Translations under genes and position numbers: made by a program
In this document: one piece after another, positions 1 through 11,491 of the stretch
How the letters are laid out: each line of letters opens with the position of its first letter
How positions within the stretch are numbered: the stretch's first letter is position 1
The notes under the pieces: model-generated
Told to the model about the DNA's origin: nothing
Seen by the model: the letters and a program-made list of their open reading frames with translations, nothing else
Database searches by the model: none
Origin: Ctenosaura bakeri
Taxonomy: Eukaryota > Chordata > Lepidosauria > Squamata > Iguanidae
Reading direction: 5' to 3'
DNA: 64,000 nucleotides
Assembly (NCBI GenBank): GCA_948474755.1
Contig: CAOLHI010000020.1
Span: forward strand, 310,001-374,000

Positions 1-1573
1 TATTCTCACCTCAATCCCTTTAACCTAATTACACCATTTAGGCTTAACAAAACGTGAACATATGAGAAATGTACATGGATCTTCACATCTTTCTAGAAAC
101 ACTAAGAAATAGAATACATCATTGCAAGTTTAAATATGTAAGCTCTGTAATCTCCATTTGCTTTGGACCACTTTCAATATAAATCATCTCTGAGACATCA
201 AACCCTTTACGATTCTTCCTAATGGAAAGGCACAAAATCATTTAAGTATAAAGTAATTAACAATCAAATCTAGATACATTATCAATCTTATTATTAAAAT
301 AGTCCTACAAAACATACCCCTAGAAAGCAAAATCACCTCCGTGAATGAAAGGTACAACTTCCCTTACAAGAATCCTTTCAGAAATATGCTTGTATTTATT
401 TATTCCTACACAGAAACCATTCTTCTCTGATTTTACAAATTTGCATCTTCCACGGCAAGAACAGTTCTATCCACTGACTAGTACTCTAACCACAGAGAAG
501 AAAAACATGATTCTAATGAGAGAACTCAATGGATTGAGGAAAAGATTAATTTAGGAAAATGGTAGATTTCTAGGAAACGTTCTATGGAACGGCCTCAGTT
601 TGCCTACAGGGTCTTCTGTTTTCTTGCTGTACTTCCATAGCCTCATGCCTCTGGCTTAAATCTAACACTGTTTGGGGATTTTCCAGGATTGCTTTAAATG
701 TCACAGAACATCTGGTGTTTCAACTGTGATCACAAAACTATATATAGGAGACAAAAGAGGAAAGTGTTTTTCAACTCATTTTTTGTTGTACTTGGAGCTG
801 GTGTTACAGAATTAACTACAGCTAAATGAAAACAAGGGAAAAAGAACATTATAAATTGGGGGCAGTACAAAAACAACACTTCTGAGCTACAGAGGTGAAC
901 ACAAATGTTACTAGATCTGTCAAAGGTAGGAATTGAACAGAGCACCTTCTCTATATAAACCATCTGTGACTTTTTAATTTAGAAAAAATATAAGCCGGGG
1001 GAAGTAGGAACATAATAGACGTTTATAAAGTAATTCCTGCTACAGAAAAAAAAGGCTCTCATAATATAGATCCCCCACACAGACAAAAAAACAAAAAGCA
1101 ATACTTTGTCATATAAAACACAAATTATTTAGAAAAGCTATAGCCACAAGATTGGTTAGCAGTGATATCTCTGAACATGTTGCAGCATATAAATAACAGT
1201 AGTCATGGGCTATTCCCATGACCACTGGTTCCAAGGACTTATCTGTCTACCTACTATGGGAAAGAGAAGGATTTCAAGAAAAAAAAAAAAAACCTTTCAT
1301 GTAGTAGGACAAAACATTTTAGTCTCCAAAAGTCATGGTTTTTCGTGGAATCCTTGCAGAACTAAACTTTCAAGATAGTCATTTCATAACACTACCCCTT
1401 GTTCCTGTACAATTATAAATGCAGTCCCTAAATTTCAGCCTCTGGTCATGCACAATCTTTTCCTATAAACAACTGAGACATAAAAGTGACCCAACAAATC
1501 TATTGATTTTTGCCATGTGATACTTTTTGTCCCAGTCAGTGCAATAGTTTTGGATGTTCTATGGAATTGTTCA
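1..1573. other. AT-rich sequence, no gene recognised
   Basis: I see no convincing exon, RNA gene or known repeat here. The sequence is AT-rich with short homopolymer runs (for example an A-run near 1280-1292). The few open frames are under 80 codons and are low-complexity or lack recognisable motifs. Confidence 0.5.
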
Positions 1574-1590
1574 GAAAACAGTGATACAGT
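1574..1590 (+). repeat. Target-site duplication, left copy, of the L1 insertion
   Basis: GAAAACAGTGATACAGT at this position recurs as GAAAACAGTGATTCAGT at 3278-3294, with one mismatch in 17 bases. The two copies bracket the L1 fragment exactly, as expected for target-primed reverse transcription. Confidence 0.85.
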
Positions 1591-3038
1591 ATGAGCTGTT
1601 TCAAAATAACTATGAGAAAAAATGGAAAGAGGTAATTAAAGACTTGGAAAGGTGGACCTCTATGAAATTGTCCATGTTGGGGAGAATAGCGACTATCAAA
1701 ATGAATGTTCTTCCAAAGATGATTTTTTTTGTTTCAGAATCACCCCATAATAACAAACAGTAGACCTTTCATACAGTGGAAAAAAGATCTGACCAAATTT
1801 ATATGGCCAGGGAAAAAACCAAGAATTAAATGGAATATTATGACAGATCAAATACTTCGAGGAGGAATGGGAGTACCGGATTTTCAATTATATTACAAAG
1901 CTGCGGCGTTCACATGGCTAAAAGACTGGATTGACTTAAAAGATATAAGAATGCTTGCACTGGAGGGAGCAGACCTGAGGATGGGATGGCATGCCTATAT
2001 GTTTTATGATAAAGCAAAAATTGACAAAGATTTTTCGCATCACTATATCAGAAAATCATTTCTGAAGCTATGGAATGAATATAACAGTAAAAACATAAGG
2101 CAGCTACCCATTTGGGTATCCCCTCAAGAAGCTTTCTTTGGAAGATGGAAGGAAACAGAGAAATGGCTGAGATATGAGGATATATTAGAGAAAACAATGA
2201 CAAATGCTTATAAGATCAAATCAAGAGAAAAATTGGAACAGGAAGGATTGCCATTAAGTTGGTTTCTGTACAGGCAACTAAATGAGAGACTCCAGATGGA
2301 CTTGAAAACTTATGGAATAGAATCCAAAGAAAGGACAGGAGCGATTAAATGGATCTTTGGCAATCCACCACATCTGTTAGCCCATATATATCAAGAAATG
2401 TTAACACAGGAGAGACAGGAGGAGACTGTGAAATATGCAATGATTTTGTGGGCGCAGAATATTGGGCATTCAATCCAATTAGATGAATGGGAGCAGAGCT
2501 GGAAAAGGACACAAAAATTTACAATGACTCAGAATCTTAAAGAGAACTATTTTAAAATGTTTCATAGATGGTACATACCACCAGACAAATTAAAAAAGAT
2601 TTACAACACAGGTATGGGAACGTGTTGGAAATGTCAGAAAGAAGTGGGAACAATATTTCATATGTGGTGGTCATGTCCCAAGGCAAAGAAATATTGGAGT
2701 GAAACACATAAAAAGATGTGTGAAATACTGAAAGTTCAATTTGCAAAAAAAAAAATGAATTTTATTTGTTAAACATGACAAATGTTCTTGAGAATACTAA
2801 CATTAAGAGGCATTGGAGATTAATATTGTACATGATAACGACAGCTCAAACTGAAAATGTCAAATTGTGGAAGTCTCAGCAAATACCCACAATTGAACAA
2901 TGGTGGGGGACATTTATTGAGAATAGAAATGCAGATATTGTTTCACAAAGATTAAAGGGGAAATCGGATGATCAGATAAAAGCAGAATGGCAAATTGTAA
3001 TGGGTAATTGCTGGGAACTACCAGGTGAAAATGTCTGA
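1590..3038 (+). pseudogene. L1 ORF2 C-terminal remnant, frameshifted
   Basis: The conceptual product matches the region of L1 ORF2p after the reverse transcriptase domain. It shows a GRIATIKMNVLPK stretch, then FIWPGKKPRIK, then GGMGVPDFQLYYKAA, which resemble the conserved L1 sequence following the RT. The C-terminal zinc-knuckle is visible as C-x2-C-x8-H-x4-C (CWKC at about 2623-2634, then H and C by about 2676). Two breaks are seen. The frame changes near the T-run at 1723-1730, and again at the A-run 2745-2755, after which the last ~90 residues continue in another frame. The copy at 62301 has only seven A followed by CC at the second place, which supports a slippage-type lesion here. Non-functional. 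Confidence 0.9.
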
Positions 3039-3277
3039 ATTATGGTTGAAATTAAAAAGGAATAACTGTAACATAACAGGAGTTGATGAGAGAAATGCAA
3101 GATCAAGCATGTAAGATGAACATAGAATTGTGAGGCATAATTTTTTATATGTGAGTAGACATCTAGAAAATGAAAACTAAATCAGAGTGGAAGAACAAAA
3201 ATATTACATGTAAAAGTACAATTTGAGATGATATTTTTTTTATTTGTGAAACTTAATAAATTTATTTTTTTAAAAAA
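1591..3277 (+). mobile_element. 5'-truncated L1 LINE (ORF2 C-terminal half plus 3' UTR)
   Basis: This is a plus-strand L1-type retrotransposon fragment. It starts abruptly inside ORF2 right after the left duplication and runs through the ORF2 stop, a roughly 240-bp 3' UTR and a short T/A-rich tail (TTATTTTTTTAAAAAA) to the right duplication. The last 590 bases are nearly identical to a second, shorter insertion at 62301-62887, so both derive from one recently active subfamily. 5' truncation and 17-bp target duplications are the normal outcome of L1 target-primed reverse transcription. The copy cannot move on its own because ORF1, endonuclease and most of the reverse transcriptase are absent. 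Confidence 0.92.
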
Positions 3278-3294
3278 GAAAACAGTGATTCAGT
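3278..3294 (+). repeat. Target-site duplication, right copy, of the L1 insertion
   Basis: GAAAACAGTGATTCAGT directly follows the A-run of the L1 tail and matches 1574-1590 at 16 of 17 positions. Confidence 0.85.
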
Positions 3295-3417
3295 GAAGCA
3301 TATGTCATATGCTCTGGCTGTCAGTAAGCTGGCCTCAGTGATGAGAAATCATTTTTTTTCTACTGGAGATGACATTGGCATTCACCAACATCATGAAACA
3401 AGTCAAAGCTAGCATTT

Positions 3418-3640
3418 TACACTGGCTTGAGCGCTGGGTTAGGGCTCTGGAAGACCAGGATTCACATCCTTGCCCAGCCATGGAAACTCACAAGGTGACC
3501 TTGGACAAGTTACTCTTTCTCAGCCTCTGAGGAAAGGAATGACAAACCCCCTCTGAACAAACCTTCCTAAGAAAACCGTATGATAGGGTCACCTTAGGGT
3601 CATCATAAGTCAAAAATGACTTGACAGCACTCAACAACAT
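3418..3640 (+). mobile_element. tRNA-derived SINE (Sauria-like), plus strand
   Basis: The head resembles a tRNA gene: TTGAGCGCTGGGTTAGG followed by an A/B-box region (GGATTCACATCC, a decayed B box). The conserved SINE core CCCAGCCATGGAAACTCAC follows. The 3' end GGTCATCATAAGTCAAAAATGACTTGACAGCAC matches the BovB-like tail seen in the other SINEs of this window. Pol III promoter elements are degraded. The class is recognised from general knowledge of squamate SINEs. Confidence 0.75.
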
Positions 3641-4801
3641 GAACAGGAGACTCACAGAATAGAATTCATAAAAAGGCTAACTTACAAAGTTTCCATTGAT
3701 TTAATGGGAACTAACAACTAGGATTGGTCCATGCATCATTTTTTATAACCCAGTATATACTGGAATTCTTACTGGAGTAAAAAAACCCTACAATTAAGAC
3801 AATACATTTTTGTTGTGCCTTGTAGGTTTTAAATAGTGAAAACAATTCTCAGTGTATTTATCATGACTAGCTTTTTCCATCTTCAAATTTTTGAGAAAGG
3901 CAGTGAGCTACAGGAAGTACTCAAGAATATTAACTGAGTGCAATTTGGAATAAAAAACACAAAACTCATTCTGCTACTAAAGCAAGGTGCAAAGATCACA
4001 CGAACAACTGTGTGTGCTTTTTAAAAGTTATTTTCCCCCTTACAAATGGAATGTCACTTGATTAATTTCTGTTATTTCAAACTGCTGTGTCTACAGCAGA
4101 AAGCAGATTTTGCATTTACAGTAGCTCTATCTCCAAATATAGTGCTTTACTTTAGGTTTCCATTCATAAACACTGCAGAAAATAACTATTGCATTTTGAG
4201 ATATTGTTGTAGTGACCATAAAACCTGTTTTGCACACTGATGCTTGGCAGCAAAAACTTACCAAATGGGATCCAACTTCTGTGCATGATCTCTTCACGGC
4301 CAAAGTTTACTGCATCCCTAAAGTCCTTTCATTATCCAAGCCATCTTCATACACCCACACCCAACGTTGCTAGTCAACAGATAAGATCATTTCTACTCAC
4401 TCAAATAACCCAGTAGCTAGAAGTTGTGGCACTCAGACCAAGGGAACTCAGCCCACCTGCCCCTTCACACTGGAACCCTGTGTGTGAGTCAAACTATACA
4501 CGAGCCTTCCATAATTTGATGCCCCCACATGTGTTGGATTATAATCCCCTCCTTTGAGAAGGTATGTTACCTGAAATTTTATTTTAGTAAGCCAAGATAG
4601 AGGCAATGCATGTTCTTAATGTATGTTTGAATGTAGCTAGTAAACTTTTCAGTCTTATAACTTGAATACTGATTGTTTGTCTTGCTTCACTGACGTTAGT
4701 CTCAGAAGAATAGGCAAGAGATTCAGTGCGTTTCTCTGACCTGCCTCTTAAATTGAATCAGTTTTCCTCTTTCCAAAAGAGAGACTGACAACCTGGGAAA
4801 C
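3641..4801. other. No gene or clear repeat recognised
   Basis: AT-rich sequence without convincing exons. Open frames (for example 4046-4240) show no recognisable protein features. Confidence 0.45.
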
Positions 4802-4803
4802 TA

Positions 4804-5383
4804 CAGTCATCCCTCCACCTTTCTGGGTTTGACTCTTGCAAATTTGATTATTCATGAGGCACCCATGCCCCCCCTCCAATTCTCCTCCTCCCATTCCTTT
4901 GCATTTTGCCAGCACAGAGAAAGAAGGCAAGCCTGCCAAGGCAAAAGGAAAGCAATCGGGGTAGGAACACATGCATGCTTTCCTTGTGCCTTCTGGAGCT
5001 CTCCCTTCCCATCTCCTTGACTCTGCCCCAGTGCTAAGAATTCACACCAAGGCAAAAGGTAGGGGGGAAAGGAAGACATGCACACATGTACTTTCCTTCA
5101 CCCCTCCAGAGCTCTCCCCTCCCATTCCTTTGCCCCAGCACTGAGAACTTGTGATGAGGCAAAAGATAAGACAATGGAGGGGGCACACACAGTCCTTCCT
5201 TCTCCCCTCCAAAGCTCCCTCCTTTCACTCCCTTGCCTCTGGCCCAGGAGTGGAGGAGGAGGACTCCTGTGCCACAGCCCCAGAAGGGAATGGGAGGGGG
5301 ATTGTAAGAGGAGTTATTTGCAATTTTCCCACTTTTGTGTGCATTCTGCAACCCGAACCCTTGCAAATGGGGAGGGGCCACTG
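4804..5383. mobile_element. Tigger/pogo-like non-autonomous DNA transposon, copy A
   Basis: The element is 580 bp flanked on both sides by TA. It begins CAGTCATCCCTCCACC and ends with the inverted counterpart (GGGGAGGGGCCACTG). CAGT-x-x-CCCTC ends and TA duplication are typical of Tc1/mariner-pogo (Tigger) elements. The interior is a GC-richer array of roughly 110-bp repeats, not a transposase. All open frames inside it are on this repetitive filler. Confidence 0.75.
4919..5240. repeat. About 110-bp internal tandem repeats inside Tigger-like copy A
   Basis: GGCAAAA marks recur at 4940, 5051 and 5158 (spacing 111 and 107). Each is followed by a similar run containing (C)CTTCC, TCCAGAGCTCTCCC and CCCAGCACTGAGAA-like segments. 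The repeat units are imperfect. Confidence 0.65.
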
Positions 5384-5755
5384 TACTCCTAATCCAACAA
5401 TTGTGCAGATGAAGAAGGAAAGCCATATCTGATAGCTTCAGTTTATTTGGAGGAAAAATATAAATGTAACTAGTTAATTATCTAATGAATTATTTGATTG
5501 ATTTATGAATGTAAGATTTTCCTGACATTTTAATCAAGCTCCTGAAGTGGGCTACAAATTTCAGAACAGAATGGTTGCATTCTAACATCATCCTTAACAA
5601 GATGAAAATGAGCCTAGCCTCCCCACATGTTCACATCCTCTCCTCTGCCCATATCTGCAAAAAGCTCAGAGGCTTTCACTACCACTTTTCATTAAATATA
5701 CTTTGCCATGTCAAACTATGGTTTATGAAGCTGGTTTATTTAAACCAAGGCTGGA

Positions 5756-5887
5756 TAGACTATGGCCCTAAGGTCTAAGAGTTTTGGACTTCAAATCTCA
5801 TAATTCCTCACCATTGGCTGTGCTGGCTCGGAGTGATGAAATTTAAAGTTCAGCATCATCTAGAGGGCCACATATTCCCCATCCCTA
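5756..5887. mobile_element. Short hAT-like element with 8-bp flanking duplication
   Basis: The 132-bp element has inverted ends CAAGGCTGGATAGACTATGG and the complement of TAGGGATGGGGAATATGTGG. It is flanked by ATTTAAAC (5748-5755) and GTTTAAAC (5888-5895), which agree at 7 of 8 positions. 8-bp duplications and CAGGG-type ends are hAT hallmarks. No coding capacity. Confidence 0.65.
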
Positions 5888-6017
5888 GTTTAAACCATGG
5901 TTAAAATTAACCACACTTCCTTGACTCATACATGACATGCTATGTTTAATAAAAAGCAAAAGAATCCAGACCTTTCCTAACCATACAACAGAGCAGTGCA
6001 TGAGCCTAGCAGAGTCA

Positions 6018-6185
6018 AGCCATTTCCACACTACAGTGTTATAGTGTTATTATTGCACTTTCAACATGCTTTGGAATCCTGGAGTTTGTAGTTTAAGGAG
6101 GGGCATTTAGAATTCTCAGCCAGAGAGCTCTTTGGCTCAGTAAAACTACAAACCCCAGAATTAACTGTATAGTGTGGAAATGGTC
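6018..6185. mobile_element. Palindromic 3-bp-TSD element, copy 1 (diverged)
   Basis: Ends read AGCCATTTCCACACTA... and ...TAGTGTGGAAATGGTC. The arms carry the family core (TGGAATCCTGGAGTTTG against CAAACCCCAGAATT). The loop holds the longer variant with GCCAGAGAGCTCTTTGGC. Part of the right arm is deleted and the flanking triplets (TCA, TAA) no longer match, so this is an older copy. Confidence 0.75.
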
Positions 6186-6348
6186 TAAATTCATGACTAC
6201 CTGATAAACTACAGTCTAACAAAAGAACATGTGTTCATCTGTAGTGTGATTGCCAAAATCCTTAAGAATGTTAAAATTTTAAGCTCAAAAATGTTTAATT
6301 AGGTGACTATTGAACTTCAAATCAGAAACAGTAAAATAAGAATTGTTG

Positions 6349-6540
6349 CTGTTATTTGCCATAAAGTTAACTTCAACTGATGGCAACCCTAATAATGAGA
6401 GCATTTCAAAATCCCAGTCATCAATTGTCATGCTCGGGTCTTGAAAATTCAGGGTCCTGACTTCTTTGAGTGACTCAATCTACCTGTAGTGTGGTCTCCT
6501 CCTTTTCCTATTGTCTTCTTTCTTACCAGGCATGATTGGC
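6349..6540 (-). mobile_element. BovB-like LINE 3' end fragment, minus strand
   Basis: Read on the plus strand, AAGTTAACTTCAACTGATGGCAACCCTAA followed by GCTCGGGTCTTGAAAATTCAGGG is the reverse of a BovB 3' terminus. It aligns by eye to the start of the longer BovB copy at 58977. Only about 190 bp remain. Confidence 0.55.
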
Positions 6541-6643
6541 TTTTTTTGCAATGAGTTGTGCCATCGCACAATTGTCCAGATTATTGAGGCAAAGAAAGGA
6601 TAGAAAGTAAAGATGGAATCCCCAAAATATTTATTTGTGAGTA

Positions 6644-6690
6644 CAGTTGGTCCTCCACATTTGTGGGTTTCATATCGTCCATGTTGTTTC
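6644..6690. mobile_element. Single Tigger-like terminus
   Basis: TA then CAGTTGGTCCTCCACATTTG followed by TGGGTTTCAT matches the left end of the Tigger-like family. I see no matching right end nearby, so it is a truncated copy. Confidence 0.5.
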
Positions 6691-6980
6691 TTACTTAGCT
6701 GGGCCATCCATTAAGGGAAAAAGACTGTCCCTCTACTTTTCCTAATGGCAACTCCACTTAGGGCTCTATTTTAAGACAATCCTATTTCCTCCACTGTGGC
6801 CAATTTCCTCTGCTACTGCACATGATCACAGTAGGTCTATTAGGGAGCATTTGCGTAGTTCAACAACTTGTTTCTGCCTGGGTGCTCCTATGAAAACCTA
6901 AAAAATCTAAAATAATACAATATAGCTTCCTATGTCCTTATGTGCTGTGCAAAGTCATCTAAACATGCAGCCTGAAAGTA

Positions 6981-7400
6981 CAGTCAGCGCTCCATATTTG
7001 TGAGTTTAACTTTCACAGATTTGATTATTTGTGAGTTTCTCCAACCTCTGTCTCCCCACCTCAAGCCCTTCTTTTCCGAGGGAACCTTCCCTCTCAGCAG
7101 CTCCAATCAGACCATGCAGCCTTTTAAAAACCCACTTCTGATCCTCTTTCTCCTCCCTCAGCCTCTGTCTGGCCAGCTAAGGATGGCTCGTAGCCCAGTT
7201 TCTCAGCACCACAAACCCACTCCTGATGCTCCACAAACACCCAAGGAACAAGACGGGCATGAGAGAGGAAGTACAGGGCTACCATGTTGACCCAACACTT
7301 TTCCCCTGCCTTCCCCTAGCCTAGTGTTTTGATATTTGCATTTTTCCCACTTTGCAGGGGTCCTGTGCTGCTAACCCTAGCGAATGTGGAGGGTCAACTG
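6981..7400. mobile_element. Tigger/pogo-like non-autonomous DNA transposon, copy B
   Basis: TA-flanked, 420 bp, starting CAGTCAGCGCTCCATATTTG and ending AATGTGGAGGGTCAACTG. The subterminal motif AGATTTGATTATTTGTGAG is shared with copies A, C and D. The open frame at 7000-7290 lies wholly inside the element and is not a transposase. Confidence 0.75.
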
Positions 7401-7482
7401 TAATGATCATTTGAATGTACTAGAACTTACTTTTGAATAAACTTATTTGCTTCAGTCCTTAGATAAGAGTGTAACAAATACA

Positions 7483-7486
<4 letters not shown>

Positions 7487-7516
<30 letters not shown>
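7487..7516. repeat. (TG)15 microsatellite
   Basis: Perfect 30-bp TG run. Confidence 0.95.
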
Positions 7517-7517
<1 letters not shown>

Positions 7518-9508
7518 ATGCTCTAAATCCTTGATTGTGTAAAATAGAGAGTAATATGGCTACAACAGTCTTTTTTTCCCATTGTTCAAAAGTAATTACA
7601 ATTTTTGCTTTCAGTTGGTTTTTAAAAATAAATAAATAAACAGCATCAGAATGCTACAAAACTCTGGCACATGATATAAAACACTCCAAAGCAATAAGGC
7701 CACACATACCTGTACCTATAACAATAATTGAAGAAATTTGGTTTTCCTGCAAAAGGTGCAAACTTATCCCTCTTTATCTCGCCTTGGTTATCGCAAACAC
7801 AAATTACACAAATCTCATTGTTTTTAAGCAGTAATTTCCAGTTTTTGAGTCCTAGATCAAGGCAGTGTCAAGAACCCACACCAAATAGCTGACATACCTT
7901 TATGCACATCTATTTTCTTCTTTGTGCTTTATAGGGAACAAGAATACACTTTTTGTAAAGCCAGGTTTAGGGTCTTTTCAATTACAAAGAAAGTCACAAT
8001 GATCAAAATTGTGCTGCTTGGCTGAAGAGCTGCATACTGTGCTTGAGAGTTTTCCCACGGAACAAAATCTTAATCTGGCACAAAACTGAAAGCACTTTTT
8101 TTTCAGGTCAATGAAGGACAGCATAGCATATATATATTAAAAAAATTGAATCATTGCTCAGAATAACTAAAAGGACAACAAGGACCAGATTTTTTTAATG
8201 ATCTTTAAACAGTAAAAAATAAACTCATCACTACTAAAAGCCATTTCTACATCTATGACAAAAATAACAATAGAAATCAAGGCATTTCCACAATCCTGGA
8301 AAAGGAATGAAGAGAGGGAAAAATAAGTATATATCTAAACACAATCTTGCTCAAACATTCTCTTCAATACAGCCACTATTTTCCATATTTTTCAATGACA
8401 TATTATGGCTGACATCCTCTTGATGGAAAATGCTAGCATAACCTCTGCTTACACAGGCATATGTGGGAGGGTCTGGGACCCAGCAGAAGAAATACCATCC
8501 CGCAAGATCCCCACAGTAGTTGCAACTCTATCTTCCTGCCACTAAACAGAGATGAAGATGTGTGTGAGTAAGCACATTCTGACAGTTCTTAGGCACAAGG
8601 GGACAAGAGAACAGCCTTACGCTGGAGGCAGAGACTGTTCCCTGAGTGCTCAAGCCACAACATGCTCAGACAGATTCCTATCCCTGATCAATAACCAAGG
8701 AGATGGACTTGTGCCAGCAAGCCCCCTTCTCCTGGGCTGTTGTCCCCCGCCCAGGATAAGCAGTAGGGGCAAGGAAGCAATCTTCACCCCATCAACTGAA
8801 GCACCAACTTCTCTGACAGAAAGTTACATCCATCAATATATCACAGGATCTTGGCTAAAGATTGTTACAATGTAACTAAACTACTGAAGCTCAAATAATG
8901 ACTTTGTGAAATGTTAAATTCACTGCTTTTTGGGTTCGATATTGCACACTCAAGCTGGCCATTCATCTTTTTTCCACTGTTTCAGCAACCAATTAATATA
9001 TATTCTAGTACTAAAACACTAAAATCCATCACAGTCATTTGTTTAACATGTATATATGCTGTAGAAGCATTCCAGGTGATGCTTCTCCAATTAATGCACT
9101 TTATTCTCCAAGAATGCAAAGCCCTAGAACAAGAAACACCAGAAGAGAACACTCTGTCTTCATTTAAAAGCACTGTATTTTTTTTTTCAGGTTAGAGATT
9201 TTCCATGGATGGATTAGAGAGGCATGTTCCTTTTACTGTACAGATTAAATATTTATTCCAGATTGAAATACTTTGTGCATCTTAGAAAGCCTTTACAATT
9301 AAATCAGTTACACACAGTACTCCAGATCAGTACAATGCAAAAACAAAACAAAAAGTTGTCCTCATGACTGAAAACCTACTTGCAACAACAGACATCACTC
9401 TAGAATATGCAAAACTGCAAAACAGTACAAAAATTTTAAAAAGCCAGGTTAAAAATGTTTGCTCTTCTGTGGCCACACTGTCAAAACAGATATGGTTCTG
9501 AAGTATGC
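7517..9508. other. No gene recognised
   Basis: AT-rich. Open frames at 8552-8875 and 8911-9195 contain no motif I recognise and no clear splice-site bracketing. No known repeat family was recognised. Confidence 0.4.
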
Positions 9509-9620
9509 ATACACACACACACACATATATATATGTATATACATACAGATATACACACACACACACATATATATAATATATATGTATATGCATACAGATA
9601 AACACACACATATATAAACA
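9509..9620. repeat. Compound (CA)n/(TA)n microsatellite
   Basis: Alternating CA and TA runs with a duplicated block (GTATATACATACAGATA near 9535 and GTATATGCATACAGATA near 9584). The open frame read from it on the minus strand is an artefact of the repeat. Confidence 0.9.
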
Positions 9621-9726
9621 CAAAGTTACACATAGAGGGAACCAGAGCTACAATCTAAAGGAGAGACAGGTGCTGTCTCTCCCCTCTTCCCACCATGCAG
9701 CTCTCTACCATGATTTCAATCTACAT

Positions 9727-9783
9727 CAGTATTCATCAAGGTTTTGTGTGGCTAAAGAAATTCTGTATTGTGGTAGAGTTGAT

Positions 9784-9833
<50 letters not shown>

Positions 9834-9902
9834 TCAGATTATGAAATCAACTCTGCCACAATACAGAGTTTCTTTAGCCACACAAAACCTCGATGAATAC
9901 TG
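9727..9902. repeat. 58-bp inverted repeat enclosing a (GATA)n microsatellite
   Basis: The left arm 9727-9784 and right arm 9845-9902 are reverse complements at 55 of 58 positions. The loop is a GATA run of about 48 bp (9786-9833) plus a few bases. I could not assign the arm sequence to a known transposon, and no obvious flanking duplication is seen. Confidence 0.9.
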
Positions 9903-11491
9903 GTTTGGCCCAGAATGTGGGAAAGCCCTAAGGAAGGGGCTGTACTTACTGGCCAAGTTCAGAAGGAGAGGGAGAGGTGGAGAGGAGCTGCAGTTGCCAG
10001 GGCTAGGCAACAGTCCTTTTTCACTTTGAGTAAGCCAGTGTATTTTCATTTGTGTTTGTAGGGGAAACAAAAGGGTACATTCCTTACAGTGAGAGATTTC
10101 TATATTGCATTTGCTTCTATTTTGTATGTTTTATTTATGGCTTTAAGGTTGTACCAGACTTTGCAGAAATACTGAACAGCACAGGCACAAGAGTCCTGCA
10201 ATCAGGTCCTGCATTGACATCTCATCAGATGCACAGAATTTTGGGGATAGGGGAGATGTGTCAAATTTAATATATACATTCCTGTATTGCTGCTAATATA
10301 CATGTGTTGAGAGTTCAAGTGCAATCGAGTTTTCAATATTCAATTATAGTCAACCTTACACAACCCAGAAGGGTTGTGTATTTATTTACTCCCAATGGGA
10401 TTCCTTGCCTTCTGTCTTTGAACATCATTCCCTCATGCTAGATCACAAGCAACTTTTGAAATTCATCCAAGTTTGAAAAGCATTTTGACATGTGATGCAG
10501 CTAAGGATGATTATGAAACTCTCACATTTGGATTTGATAATTCTGAATTACCTTGATCTTGTTCCTTGAGCTTATGGCTATGAAATTGTTCCTTTTTAAA
10601 TAAAAAAGAAATCCGAACTTTGTTCCTATTACTGTGCACATACATTCTGTCACACTCTTTGGGTCATATCTTTTTTCTTTCTTGCAAGCTACTGACAAGC
10701 AACTACTGATGAAACTTCAGCATTAGAGAGAATTCTAATGTGACCACATGATCACTACAGGACTCTTTCATGTTGTGATTTCATCAATGTGTGCATGCAC
10801 AATATGCATTACTAAGTTGCACGCAGGGGAAGAAAGGTCAAACACAAAACTGTGGTAAAATGTGCATAAGCCAAGTTACAAGACAAATGGAATGTGGAAC
10901 AGAACATGGCTACAGAAAATTAAAGGAATATAACTGGAAACCTACTGGTTCCTAAGAGATTCAGCTACTTCTTTCTTAAAAAGAGTCTCTGTTGGGTATC
11001 TGGAACTGTGGGGTCAAACTGATGTGTTAAGAGATTATGTGAAAAATTATGGTGTTTGTATGCCAGCATTTCAGAGACTTGTGATGAATATGTGAATATC
11101 ATGAACTATGTGAATGTAAAATTCTGCATAGGTTTTGGATAGGGCTAATAGGAGATTTTATTCACATTATCATTTCAGCTTGTGGCATCTGCATATATTA
11201 ATCTGCATTGTTACTCAAGAAGATTGCAAACTGAAGACATTGCTGGGACAAGGTTCTGCCAAGTCTGAGTTCACTCCTCTTACCTTCATTTTTTTTATCC
11301 CGGTCTTTTATGAAGAAGGCTTTGCAGGTGGCAACGGTAGCAAAGAAAAAAATGGTAAAAGATGCAATGCACCTTGAAAGCAACAAACACAGCAGCACAA
11401 TACACTGATCTGCAGAATAGCATGAGATCATAGAACACTGCAGTGTACACTACCTTAAGTTTCTTGAGAAGAAAAGCAGCCCATTAAAGTA
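9903..11491. other. No gene recognised
   Basis: AT-rich sequence. A small perfect hairpin (ACACAACCC, AGAA, GGGTTGTGT) lies near 10357-10378. No exon-like segment was identified. Confidence 0.4.

Noticed and set aside
5034..5432. Overlapping frames of 90-130 codons on both strands
   Set aside because: They lie inside Tigger-like copy A, on its tandem-repeat filler.
9327..9623. Minus-strand 98-codon open frame
   Set aside because: Most of it is read from the CA/TA microsatellite.
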